Source: Bromus sterilis (Eukaryota; Streptophyta; Magnoliopsida; Poales; Poaceae). Taken from it: a DNA stretch of 64,000 bases. The notes under the pieces were generated by a model. The model made no database searches. It saw only the letters and a program-made list of their open reading frames with translations, and was not told the DNA's origin. The stretch lies in contig OX465599.1 in NCBI GenBank assembly GCA_950022295.1, forward strand, positions 496,001-560,000. Reading direction: 5' to 3'. Made by a program: the position numbers and the translations under genes. Shown in pieces: positions 1 to 10,715 of the stretch (position 1 is its first letter; each line of letters starts with the position of its first letter).

Positions 1-354
1 ACAGGCCAAAATCTTCCAAAACTGCGAGTGTTGATGACCGGCACGTAAATGCACCCTTGGGTTCGTCAATTGTGGAAATCACTCCAGGGACCCAAAACGG
101 TGATTAATAGCCCATGAAACAGGCCAGAATCGGCCAAAACTGCGAGTGTGGATGACCGGAACGTAAATGCACCCTTGGGTTCGTCAATTGTGGAAATCAC
201 TCCAGGGACCCAAAACGGTGATTAATAGCCCATGAAACAGGCCAGAATCGGCCAAAACTGCGAGTGTTGATGACAGGCACGTAATTGCACCCTGGGGTTC
301 GTCAATTGTGGAAATCACTCCAGGGACCCAAAACGGTGATTAATAGCCCATGAA

Positions 355-471
355 ACAGGCCAAAATCTTCCAAAACTGCGAGTGTTGATGACCGGCACGT
401 AAATGCACCCTGGGTTCCTCAATGGTGGAAATCACTCCAGGGACCCAAAACGGTGATTAATAGCCCATGAA
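355..471. repeat. Representative 117-bp monomer (type K2)
   Basis: This shows the short form. One T is missing from the centre of the ACCCTTGGGT palindrome (monomer bases 53-62), leaving ACCCTGGGT. The deletion nearly always travels with TTCC for TTCG and TCAATGG for TCAATTG, and usually with a CTCCGGGGACCC tail, although this copy has CTCCAGGGACCC. By length accounting 131 monomers carry the deletion, on K, L, M, O and N heads. The K head (CCAAAATCTTCC) creates three A-tracts about 9.5-10 bp apart together with the preceding GAAAC and the following CCAAAAC. Confidence 0.93.
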
Positions 472-823
472 ACAGGCCAAAATCTGCCAAAACTGCGAGT
501 GTTGATGACCGGCACGTAAATGCACCCTGGGTTCCTCAATGGTGGAAATCACTCCGGGGACCCAAAACGGTGATTAATAGCCCATGAAACAGGCCAGAAT
601 CGGCCAAAACTGCGAGTGTTGATGACCGGCACGTAAATGCACCCTGGGTTCCTCAATGGTGGAAATCACTCCGGGGACCCAAAACGGTGATTAATAGCCC
701 ATGAAACAGGCCAGAATCGGCCAAAACTGCGAGTGTTGATGACAGGCACGTAAATGCACCCTTGGGTTCGTCAATGGTGGAAATCACTCCAGGGACCCAA
801 AACGGTGATTAATAGCCCATGAA

Positions 824-941
824 ACAGGCCAGAATCGGCCAAAACTGCGAGTGTTGATGACAGGCACGTAAATGCACCCTTGGGTTCGTCAATGGTGGAA
901 ATCACTCCGAGGATCCAAAACGGTGATTAATAGCCCATGAA
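824..941. repeat. Representative BamHI-site monomer M3x preceding O
   Basis: The tail CTCCGAGGATCC gives GGATCC. There are 33 x-tail monomers (mostly M3x, eight Q3x, one O3x), and every one is followed directly by an O monomer. Another seven y-tail monomers (CTACGAGGATCC) keep the BamHI site but are followed by P. In total I count 40 BamHI sites in the window. Confidence 0.9.
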
Positions 942-3414
942 ACAGGCTAGAATCGGCCAAAACTGCGAGTGTTGATGACCGACACGTAATTGCACCCTGG
1001 GGTTCGTCAATTGTGGAAATCACTCCAGGGACCCAAAACGGTGATTAATAGCCCATGAAACAGGCCAAAATCTGCCAAAACTGCGAGTGTTGATGACCGG
1101 CACGTAAATGCACCCTGGGTTCCTCAATGGTGGAAATCACTCCGGGGACCCAAAACGGTGATTAATAGCCCATGAAACAGGCCAGAATCGGCCAAAACTG
1201 CGAGTGTTGATGACCGGCACGTAAATGCACCCTTGGGTTCGTCAATTGTGGAAATCACTCCAGGGACCCAAAACGGTGATTAATAGCCCATGAAACAGGC
1301 CAAAATCTTCCAAAACTGCGAGTGTTGATGACCGGCACGTAAATGCACCCTGGGTTCCTCAATGGTGGAAATCACTCCGGGGACCCAAAACGGTGATTAA
1401 TAGCCCATGAAACAGGCCAGAATCGGCCAAAACTGCGAGTGTTGATGACCGGCACGTAAATGCACCCTTGGGTTCGTCAATTGTGGAAATCACTCCAGGG
1501 ACCCAAAACGGTGATTAATAGCCCATGAAACAGGCCAGAATCGGCCAAAACTGCGAGTGTTGATGACCGGCACGTAAATGCACCCTTGGGTTCGTCAATT
1601 GTGGAAATCACTCCAGGGACCCAAAACGGTGATTAATAGCCAATGATACAGGCCAGAATCGGCCAAAACTGCGAGTGTTGATGACCGGCACGTAAATGCA
1701 CCCTTGGGTTCATCAATTGTGGAAATCACTCCAGGGACCCAAAACGGTGATTAATAGCCAATGATACAGGCCGGAATCGGCCAAAACTGCGAGTGTTGAT
1801 GACCGGCACGTAAATGCACCCTTGGGTTCGTCAATTGTGGAAATCACTCCAGGGACCCAAAACGGTGATTAATAGCCCATGAAACAGGCCAGAATCGGCC
1901 AAAACTGCGAGTGTTGATGACCGGCACGTAAATGCACCCTTGGGTTCGTCAATTGTGGAAATCACTCCAGGGACCCAAAACGGTGATTAATAGCCAATGA
2001 TACAGGCCGGAATCGGCCAAAACTGCGAGTGTTGATGACCGGCACGTAAATGCACCCTTGGGTTCGTCAATTGTGGAAATCACTCCAGGGACCCAAAACG
2101 GTGATTAATAGCCCATGAAACAGGCCAGAATCGGCCAAAACTGCGAGTGTTGATGACCGGCACGTAAATGCACCCTTGGGTTCGTCAATTGTGGAAATCA
2201 CTCCAGGGACCCAAAACGGTGATTAATAGCCAATGATACAGGCCGGAATCGGCCAAAACTGCGAGTGTTGATGACCGGCACGTAAATGCACCCTTGGGTT
2301 CGTCAATTGTGGAAATCACTCCAGGGACCCAAAACGGTGATTAATAGCCAATGATACAGGCCGGAATCGGCCAAAACTGCGAGTGTTGATGACAGGCACG
2401 TAAATGCACCCTTGGGTTCGTCAATTGTGGAAATCACTCCAGGGACCCAAAACGGTGATTAATAGCCCATGAAACAGGCCAAAATCTGCCAAAACTGCGA
2501 GTGTTGATGACCGGCACGTAAATGCACCCTGGGTTCCTCAATGGTGGAAATCACTCCGGGGACCCAAAACGGTGATTAATAGCCCATGAAACAGGCCAGA
2601 ATCGGCCAAAACTGCGAGTGTTGATGACCGGCACGTAAATGCACCCTTGGGTTCGTCAATTGTGGAAATCACTCCAGGGACCCAAAACGGTGATTAATAG
2701 CCAATGATACAGGCCGGAATCGGCCAAAACTGCGAGTGTTGATGACCGGCACGTAAATGCACCCTTGGGTTCGTCAATTGTGGAAATCACTCCAGGGACC
2801 CAAAACGGTGATTAATAGCCCATGAAACAGGCCAGAATCGGCCAAAACTGCGAGTGTTGATGACCGGCACGTAAATGCACCCTGGGTTCCTCAATGGTGG
2901 AAATCACTCCGGGGACCCAAAACGGTGATTAATAGCCCATGAAACAGGCCAGAATCGGCCAAAACTGCGAGTGTTGATGACCGGCACGTAAATGCACCCT
3001 GGGTTCCTCAATGGTGGAAATCACTCCGGGGACCCAAAACGGTGATTAATAGCCCATGAAACAGGCCAGAATCGGCCAAAACTGCGAGTGTTGATGACAG
3101 GCACGTAAATGCACCCTTGGGATCGTCAATGGTGGAAATCACTCCAGGGACCCAAAACGGTGATTAATAGCCCATGAAACAGGCCAGAATCGGCCAAAAC
3201 TGCGAGTGTTGATGACAGGCACGTAAATGCACCCTTGGGTTCGTCAATGGTGGAAATCACTCCAGGGACCCAAAACGGTGATTAATAGCCCATGAAACAG
3301 GCCAGAATCGGCCAAAACTGCGAGTGTTGATGACAGGCACGTAAATGCACCCTTGGGTTCGTCAATGGTGGAAATCACTCCGAGGATCCAAAACGGTGAT
3401 TAATAGCCCATGAA
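942..3414. repeat. HOR unit U1, 21 monomers, 2,473 bp
   Basis: Order: O5 L2 M1 K2 M1 M1 M1 N1 M1 N1 M1 N1 N3w L2 M1 N1 M2 M2 M3 M3 M3x. From 1,648 to 2,355 the unit is an M1-N1 dimer repeated three times (236-bp step), the clearest dimeric stretch in the window. The M1 at 1,648 has TTCATC for TTCGTC. The M3 at 3,061 carries GGGATCG for GGGTTCG, a private variant seen again only at 12,719. It belongs to irregular domain I. Confidence 0.9.
1177..1294. repeat. Representative majority monomer (type M1, 118 bp)
   Basis: This copy shows the commonest form: head CCAGAATCGGCC, body GACCGGCACG / CCCTTGGG / TCAATTG and tail CTCCAGGGACCC. It has 59 G+C of 118 (50%) and 6 CpG. Short dyads are visible: GGCC-AGAATC-GGCC at monomer bases 4-17, ACCC-TT-GGGT at 53-62, CAATTG at 67-72, TGGA-AATCAC-TCCA at 73-86, GGG-A-CCC at 87-93 and ATTAAT at 103-108. 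On this strand TGA, TAA and TAG codons recur. On the other strand one stop falls in each of the three frames per monomer. It is therefore non-coding. Confidence 0.95.
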
Positions 3415-5060
3415 ACAGGCTAGAATCGGCCAAAACTGCGAGTGTTGATGACCGACACGTAATTGCACCCTGGGGTTCGTCAATTGTGGAAATCACTCCA
3501 GGGACCCAAAACGGTGATTAATAGCCCATGAAACAGGCCAAAATCTTCCAAAACTGCGAGTGTTGATGACCGGCACGTAAATGCACCCTGGGTTCCTCAA
3601 TGGTGGAAATCACTCCAGGGACCCAAAACGGTGATTAATAGCCCATGAAACAGGCCAGAATCGGCCAAAACTGCGAGTGTTGATGACCGGCACGTAAATG
3701 CACCCTTGGGTTCGTCAATTGTGGAAATCACTCCAGGGACCCAAAACGGTGATTAATAGCCAATGATACAGGCCGGAATCGGCCAAAACTGCGAGTGTTG
3801 ATGACCGGCACGTAAATGCACCCTTGGGTTCGTCAATTGTGGAAATCACTCCAGGGACCCAAAACGGTGATTAATAGCCCATGAAACAGGCCAAAATCTG
3901 CCAAAACTGCGAGTGTTGATGACCGGCACGTAAATGCACCCTGGGTTCCTCAATGGTGGAAATCACTCCGGGGACCCAAAACGGTGATTAATAGCCCATG
4001 AAACAGGCCAAAATCTGCCAAAACTGCGAGTGTTGATGACCGGCACGTAAATGCACCCTGGGTTCCTCAATGGTGGAAATCACTCCGGGGACCCAAAACG
4101 GTGATTAATAGCCCATGAAACAGGCCAGAATCGGCCAAAACTGCGAGTGTTGATGACCGGCACGTAAATGCACCCTTGGGTTCGTCAATTGTGGAAATCA
4201 CTCCAGGGACCCAAAACGGTGATTAATAGCCCATGAAACAGGCCAAAATCTTCCAAAACTGCGAGTGTTGATGACCGGCACGTAAATGCACCCTGGGTTC
4301 CTCAATGGTGGAAATCACTCCGGGGACCCAAAACGGTGATTAATAGCCCATGAAACAGGCCAGAATCGGCCAAAACTGCGAGTGTTGATGACCGGCACGT
4401 AAATGCACCCTTGGGTTCGTCAATTGTGGAAATCACTCCAGGGACCCAAAACGGTGATTAATAGCCAATGATACAGGCCGGAATCGGCCAAAACTGCGAG
4501 TGTTGATGACCGGCACGTAAATGCACCCTTGGGTTCGTCAATTGTGGAAATCACTCCAGGGACCCAAAACGGTGATTAATAGCCCATGAAACAGGCCAGA
4601 ATCGGCCAAAACTGCGAGTGTTGATGACCGGCACGTAAATGCACCCTGGGTTCCTCAATGGTGGAAATCACTCCGGGGACCCAAAACGGTGATTAATAGC
4701 CCATGAAACAGGCCAGAATCGGCCAAAACTGCGAGTGTTGATGACCGGCACGTAAATGCACCCTGGGTTCCTCAATGGTGGAAATCACTCCGGGGACCCA
4801 AAACGGTGATTAATAGCCCATGAAACAGGCCAGAATCGGCCAAAACTGCGAGTGTTGATGACAGGCACGTAAATGCACCCTTGGGTTCGTCAATGGTGGA
4901 AATCACTCCAGGGACCCAAAACGGTGATTAATAGCCCATGAAACAGGCCAGAATCGGCCAAAACTGCGAGTGTTGATGACAGGCACGTAAATGCACCCTT
5001 GGGTTCGTCAATGGTGGAAATCACTCCGAGGATCCAAAACGGTGATTAATAGCCCATGAA
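3061..5060. repeat. Domain I block duplicated at 12,719-14,601, copy 1
   Basis: From the M3 with private GGGATCG (3,061) through U2 to its M3x, the monomer order matches 12,719-14,601 at an offset of 9,658 bp, until the copies diverge by one 117-bp monomer at 4,238-4,472. Upstream the copies differ (M2 here, N1 there), which places the left breakpoint at about 3,061. Downstream this copy continues with GTAATTGC O5 and L2. Confidence 0.88.
3415..5060. repeat. HOR unit U2, 14 monomers, 1,646 bp
   Basis: Order: O5 K2 M1 N1 L2 L2 M1 K2 M1 N1 M2 M2 M3 M3x. The first K2 has the CTCCAGGGACCC tail instead of the usual CTCCGGGGACCC. The same order, one monomer shorter, is found at 13,073-14,601, about 9.66 kb away (see the duplicated block). 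It ends with the L2/M2 to M3 to M3x series that closes most units outside domain II. Confidence 0.9.
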
Positions 5061-6120
5061 ACAGGCTAGAATCGGCCAAAACTGCGAGTGTTGATGACCG
5101 ACACGTAATTGCACCCTGGGGTTCGTCAATTGTGGAAATCACTCCAGGGACCCAAAACGGTGATTAATAGCCCATGAAACAGGCCAAAATCTGCCAAAAC
5201 TGCGAGTGTTGATGACCGGCACGTAAATGCACCCTGGGTTCCTCAATGGTGGAAATCACTCCGGGGACCCAAAACGGTGATTAATAGCCCATGAAACAGG
5301 CCAGAATCGGCCAAAACTGCGAGTGTTGATGACCGGCACGTAAATGCACACTTGGGTTCGTCAATTGTGGAAATCACTCCAGGGACCCAAAACGGTGATT
5401 AATAGCCCATGAAACAGGCCAAAATCTTCCAAAACTGCGAGTGTTGATGACCGGCACGTAAATGCACCCTGGGTTCCTCAATGGTGGAAATCACTCCGGG
5501 GACCCAAAACGGTGATTAATAGCCCCTGAAACAGGCCAGAATCGGCCAAAACTGCGAGTGTTGATGACCGGCACGTAAATGCACCCTTGGGTTCGTCAAT
5601 TGTGGAAATCACTCCAGGGACCCAAAACGGTGATTAATAGCCAATGATACAGGCCGGAATCGGCCAAAACTGCGAGTGTTGATGACCGGCACGTAAATGC
5701 ACCCTTGGGTTCGTCAATTGTGGAAATCACTCCAGGGACCCAAAACGGTGATTAATAGCCCATGAAACAGGCCAGAATCGGCCAAAACTGCGAGTGTTGA
5801 TGACCGGCACGTAAATGCACCCTTGGGTTCGTCAATTGTGGAAATCACTCCAGGGACCCAAAACGGTGATTAATAGCCAATGATACAGGCCGGAATCGGC
5901 CAAAACTGCGAGTGTTGATGACCGGCACGTAAATGCACCCTTGGGTTCGTCAATTGTGGAAATCACTCCAGGGACCCAAAACGGTGATTAATAGCCCATG
6001 AAACAGGCCAAAATCGGCCAAAACTGCGAGTGTTGATGACAGGCACGTAAATGCACCCTTGGGTTCGTCAATGGTGGAAATCACTCCGAGGATCCAAAAC
6101 GGTGATTAATAGCCCATGAA
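5061..6120. repeat. HOR unit U3, 9 monomers, 1,060 bp
   Basis: Order: O5 L2 M1 K2 M1 N1 M1 N1 Q3x. It starts like U1 and ends with the Q3x monomer typical of domain II, so it looks like a bridge between the two. Private substitutions are GCACACTTGGG in the M1 near 5,350 and CCCCTGAA in place of CCCATGAA near 5,526. Confidence 0.9.
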
Positions 6121-8241
6121 ACAGGCTAGAATCGGCCAAAACTGCGAGTGTTGATGACCGACACGTAATTGCACCCTGGGGTTCGTCAATTGTGGAAATC
6201 ACTCCAGGGAACCAAAACGGTGATTAATAGCCCATGAAACAGGCCAAAATCTTCCAAAACTGCGAGTGTTGATGACCGGCACGTAAATGCACCCTGGGTT
6301 CCTCAATGGTGGAAATCACTCCGGGGACCCAAAACGGTGATTAATAGCCCATGAAACAGGCCAGAATCGACCAAAACTGCGAGTGTGGATGACCGGAACG
6401 TAAATGCACCCTTGGGTTCGTCAATTGTGGAAATCACTCCAGGGACCCAAAACGGTGATTAATAGCCCATGAAACAGGCCAAAATCTTCCAAAACTGCGA
6501 GTGTTGATGACCGGCACGTAAATGCACCCTTGGGTTCGTCAATTGTGGAAATCACTCCAGGGACCCAAAACGGTGATTAATAGCCAATGAAACAGGCCAG
6601 AATCGGCCAAAACTGCGAGTGTGGATGACCGGAACGTAAATGCACCCTTGGGTTCGTCAATTGTGGAAATCACTCCAGGGACCCAAAACGGTGATTAATA
6701 GCCCATGAAACAGGCCAAAATCTTCCAAAACTGCGAGTGTTGATGACCGGCACGTAAATGCACCCTTGGGTTCGTCAATTGTGGAAATCACTCCATGGAC
6801 CCAAAACGGTGATTAATAGCCCATGAAACAGGCCAAAATCTTCCAAAACTGCGAGTGTTGATGACCGGCACGTAAATGCACCCTGGGTTCCTCAATGGTG
6901 GAAATCACTCCGGGGACCCAAAACGGTGATTAATAGCCCATGAAACAGGCCAGAATCGGCCAAAACTGCGAGTGTTGATGACCGGCACGTAAATGCACCC
7001 TTGGGTTCGTCAATTGTGGAAATCACTCCAGGGACCCAAAACGGTGATTAATAGCCCATGAAACAGGCCAGAATCGGCCAAAACTGCGAGTGTTGATGAC
7101 CGGCACGTAAATGCACCCTTGGGTTCGTCAATTGTGGAAATCACTCCAGGGACCCAAAACGGTGATTAATAGCCAATGATACAGGCCGGAATCGGCCAAA
7201 ACTGCGAGTGTTGATGACCGGCACGTAAATGCACCCTTGGGTTCGTCAATTGTGGAAATCACTCCAGGGACCCAAAACGGTGATTAATAGCCCATGAAAC
7301 AGGCCAAAATCTGCCAAAACTGCGAGTGTTGATGACCGGCACGTAAATGCACCCTGGGTTCCTCAATGGTGGAAATCACTCCGGGGACCCAAAACGGTGA
7401 TTAATAGCCCATGAAACAGGCCAAAATCTTCCAAAACTGCGAGTGTTGATGACCGGCACGTAAATGCACCCTTGGGTTCGTCAATTGTGGAAATCACTCC
7501 AGGGACCCAAAACGGTGATTAATAGCCAATGATACAGGCCGGAATCGGCCAAAACTGCGAGTGTTGATGACCGGCACGTAAATGCACCCTTGGGTTCGTC
7601 AATTGTGGAAATCACTCCAGGGACCCAAAACGGTGATTAATAGCCCATGAAACAGGCCAAAATCTGCCAAAACTGCGAGTGTTGATGACCGGCACGTAAA
7701 TGCACCCTTGGGTTCGTCAATTGTGGAAATCACTCCAGGGACCCAAAACGGTGATTAATAGCCAATGATACAGGCCGGAATCGGCCAAAACTGCGAGTGT
7801 TGATGACCGGCATGTAAATGCACCCTTGGGTTCGTCAATTGTGGAAATCACTCCAGGGACCCAAAACGGTGATTAATAGCCCATGAAACAGGCCAGAATC
7901 GGCCAAAACTGCGAGTGTTGATGACCGGCACGTAAATGCACCCTTGGGTTCGTCAATTGTGGAAATCACTCCAGGGACCCAAAACGGTGATTAATAGCCA
8001 ATGATACAGGCCGGAATCGGCCAAAACTGCGAGTGTTGATGACCGGCACGTAAATGCACCCTTGGGTTCGTCAATTGTGGAAATCACTCCAGGGACCCAA
8101 AACGGTGATTAATAGCCCATGAAACAGGCCAAAATCGGCCAAAACTGCGAGTGTTGATGACAGGCACGTAAATGCACCCTTGGGTTCGTCAATGGTGGAA
8201 ATCACTCCGAGGATCCAAAACGGTGATTAATAGCCCATGAA
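6121..8241. repeat. HOR unit U4, 18 monomers, 2,121 bp (domain II)
   Basis: Order: O5 K2 P4 K1 M4 K1t K2 M1 M1 N1 L2 K1 N1 L1 N1 M1 N1 Q3x. It is the first domain II unit. The K1t at 6,710 carries CTCCATGGACC, giving an NcoI site. The N1 at 7,770 has GGCATGTAA for GGCACGTAA. The opening O5 has CAGGGAACC for CAGGGACCC. Compared with U5 it lacks one L2-M1-N1 trimer (353 bp), and a K1 stands where U5 has M1. Confidence 0.9.
6710..6827. repeat. Representative NcoI-site monomer K1t
   Basis: It is a K1 monomer with CTCCATGGACCC, creating CCATGG. I find seven: starting at 6,710, 8,831, 11,305, 16,724, 17,313, 19,316 and 21,319. All are in domain II and each is followed by K2. It is a private marker of that HOR family. 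Confidence 0.9.
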
Positions 8242-10715
8242 ACAGGCTAGAATCGGCCAAAACTGCGAGTGTTGATGACCGACACGTAATTGCACCCTGG
8301 GGTTCGTCAATTGTGGAAATCACTCCAGGGACCCAAAACGGTGATTAATAGCCCATGAAACAGGCCAAAATCTTCCAAAACTGCGAGTGTTGATGACCGG
8401 CACGTAAATGCACCCTGGGTTCCTCAATGGTGGAAATCACTCCGGGGACCCAAAACGGTGATTAATAGCCCATGAAACAGGCCAGAATCGGCCAAAACTG
8501 CGAGTGTTGATGACCGGAACGTAAATGCACCCTTGGGTTCGTCAATTGTGGAAATCACTCCAGGGACCCAAAACGGTGATTAATAGCCCATGAAACAGGC
8601 CAAAATCTTCCAAAACTGCGAGTGTTGATGACCGGCACGTAAATGCACCCTTGGGTTCGTCAATTGTGGAAATCACTCCAGGGACCCAAAACGGTGATTA
8701 ATAGCCAATGAAACAGGCCAGAATCGGCCAAAACTGCGAGTGTGGATGACCGGAACGTAAATGCACCCTTGGGTTCGTCAATTGTGGAAATCACTCCAGG
8801 GACCCAAAACGGTGATTAATAGCCCATGAAACAGGCCAAAATCTTCCAAAACTGCGAGTGTTGATGACCGGCACGTAAATGCACCCTTGGGTTCGTCAAT
8901 TGTGGAAATCACTCCATGGACCCAAAACGGTGATTAATAGCCCATGAAACAGGCCAAAATCTTCCAAAACTGCGAGTGTTGATGACCGGCACGTAAATGC
9001 ACCCTGGGTTCCTCAATGGTGGAAATCACTCCGGGGACCCAAAACGGTGATTAATAGCCCATGAAACAGGCCAGAATCGGCCAAAACTGCGAGTGTTGAT
9101 GACCGGCACGTAAATGCACCCTTGGGTTCGTCAATTGTGGAAATCACTCCAGGGACCCAAAACGGTGATTAATAGCCCATGAAACAGGCCAGAATCGGCC
9201 AAAACTGCGAGTGTTGATGACCGGCACGTAAATGCACCCTTGGGTTCGTCAATTGTGGAAATCACTCCAGGGACCCAAAACGGTGATTAATAGCCAATGA
9301 TACAGGCCGGAATCGGCCAAAACTGCGAGTGTTGATGACCGGCACGTAAATGCACCCTTGGGTTCGTCAATTGTGGAAATCACTCCAGGGACCCAAAACG
9401 GTGATTAATAGCCCATGAAACAGGCCAAAATCTGCCAAAACTGCGAGTGTTGATGACCGGCACGTAAATGCACCCTGGGTTCCTCAATGGTGGAAATCAC
9501 TCCGGGGACCCAAAACGGTGATTAATAGCCCATGAAACAGGCCAGAATCGGCCAAAACTGCGAGTGTTGATGACCGGCACGTAAATGCACCCTTGGGTTC
9601 GTCAATTGTGGAAATCACTCCAGGGACCCAAAACGGTGATTAATAGCCAATGATACAGGCCGGAATCGGCCAAAACTGCGAGTGTTGATGACCGGCACGT
9701 AAATGCACCCTTGGGTTCGTCAATTGTGGAAATCACTCCAGGGACCCAAAACGGTGATTAATAGCCCATGAAACAGGCCAAAATCTGCCAAAACTGCGAG
9801 TGTTGATGACCGGCACGTAAATGCACCCTGGGTTCCTCAATGGTGGAAATCACTCCGGGGACCCAAAACGGTGATTAATAGCCCATGAAACAGGCCAGAA
9901 TCGGCCAAAACTGCGAGTGTTGATGACCGGCACGTAAATGCACCCTTGGGTTCGTCAATTGTGGAAATCACTCCAGGGACCCAAAACGGTGATTAATAGC
10001 CAATGATACAGGCCGGAATCGGCCAAAACTGCGAGTGTTGATGACCGGCACGTAAATGCACCCTTGGGTTCGTCAATTGTGGAAATCACTCCAGGGACCC
10101 AAAACGGTGATTAATAGCCCATGAAACAGGCCAAAATCTGCCAAAACTGCGAGTGTTGATGACCGGCACGTAAATGCACCCTTGGGTTCGTCAATTGTGG
10201 AAATCACTCCAGGGACCCAAAACGGTGATTAATAGCCAATGATACAGGCCGGAATCGGCCAAAACTGCGAGTGTTGATGACCGGCATGTAAATGCACCCT
10301 TGGGTTCGTCAATTGTGGAAATCACTCCAGGGACCCAAAACGGTGATTAATAGCCCATGAAACAGGCCAGAATCGGCCAAAACTGCGAGTGTTGATGACC
10401 GGCACGTAAATGCACCCTTGGGTTCGTCAATTGTGGAAATCACTCCAGGGACCCAAAACGGTGATTAATAGCCAATGATACAGGCCGGAATCGGCCAAAA
10501 CTGCGAGTGTTGATGACCGGCACGTAAATGCACCCTTGGGTTCGTCAATTGTGGAAATCACTCCAGGGACCCAAAACGGTGATTAATAGCCCATGAAACA
10601 GGCCAAAATCGGCCAAAACTGCGAGTGTTGATGACAGGCACGTAAATGCACCCTTGGGTTCGTCAATGGTGGAAATCACTCCGAGGATCCAAAACGGTGA
10701 TTAATAGCCCATGAA
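8242..10715. repeat. HOR unit U5, 21 monomers, 2,474 bp (domain II)
   Basis: Order: O5 K2 M4b K1 M4 K1t K2 M1 M1 N1 L2 M1 N1 L2 M1 N1 L1 N1 M1 N1 Q3x. It is the fullest form of the domain II HOR. It contains two copies of the L2-M1-N1 trimer (9,420-9,772 and 9,773-10,125), an NcoI monomer at 8,831 and a GGCATG variant N1 at 10,244. Against U4 the third monomer has the M head and GTGTTGATG instead of the P head and GTGTGGATG. Confidence 0.9.

Larger units (their letters stand above)
1..941. repeat. Partial HOR unit U0 (8 monomers to first x-O junction)
   Basis: Order: K1 M4 M5 K2 L2 M2 M3 M3x. The left end is cut by the window edge, although the first base happens to fall on a monomer boundary. 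The M5 monomer at 237-354 is unusual: an M head with GACAGG, followed by the GTAATTGC / CCCTGGGG body otherwise seen only on O monomers, so it looks like an M3/O5 chimera. The last monomer carries the BamHI (GGATCC) tail that precedes every O monomer. Confidence 0.9.

Noticed and set aside
1225..1245. CENP-B box
   Set aside because: The only TTCG in the monomer is followed by TCAATTGTGG, which lacks the fixed A and the CGGG of the 17-bp box. The reverse strand has no CCCG-start match.
1233..1245. RNA polymerase III B box (GGTTCGANTCC) or tRNA-derived origin
   Set aside because: GGTTCGTCAAT matches only the first six bases. There is no A box at a suitable distance, and the body 2 form destroys even this match.
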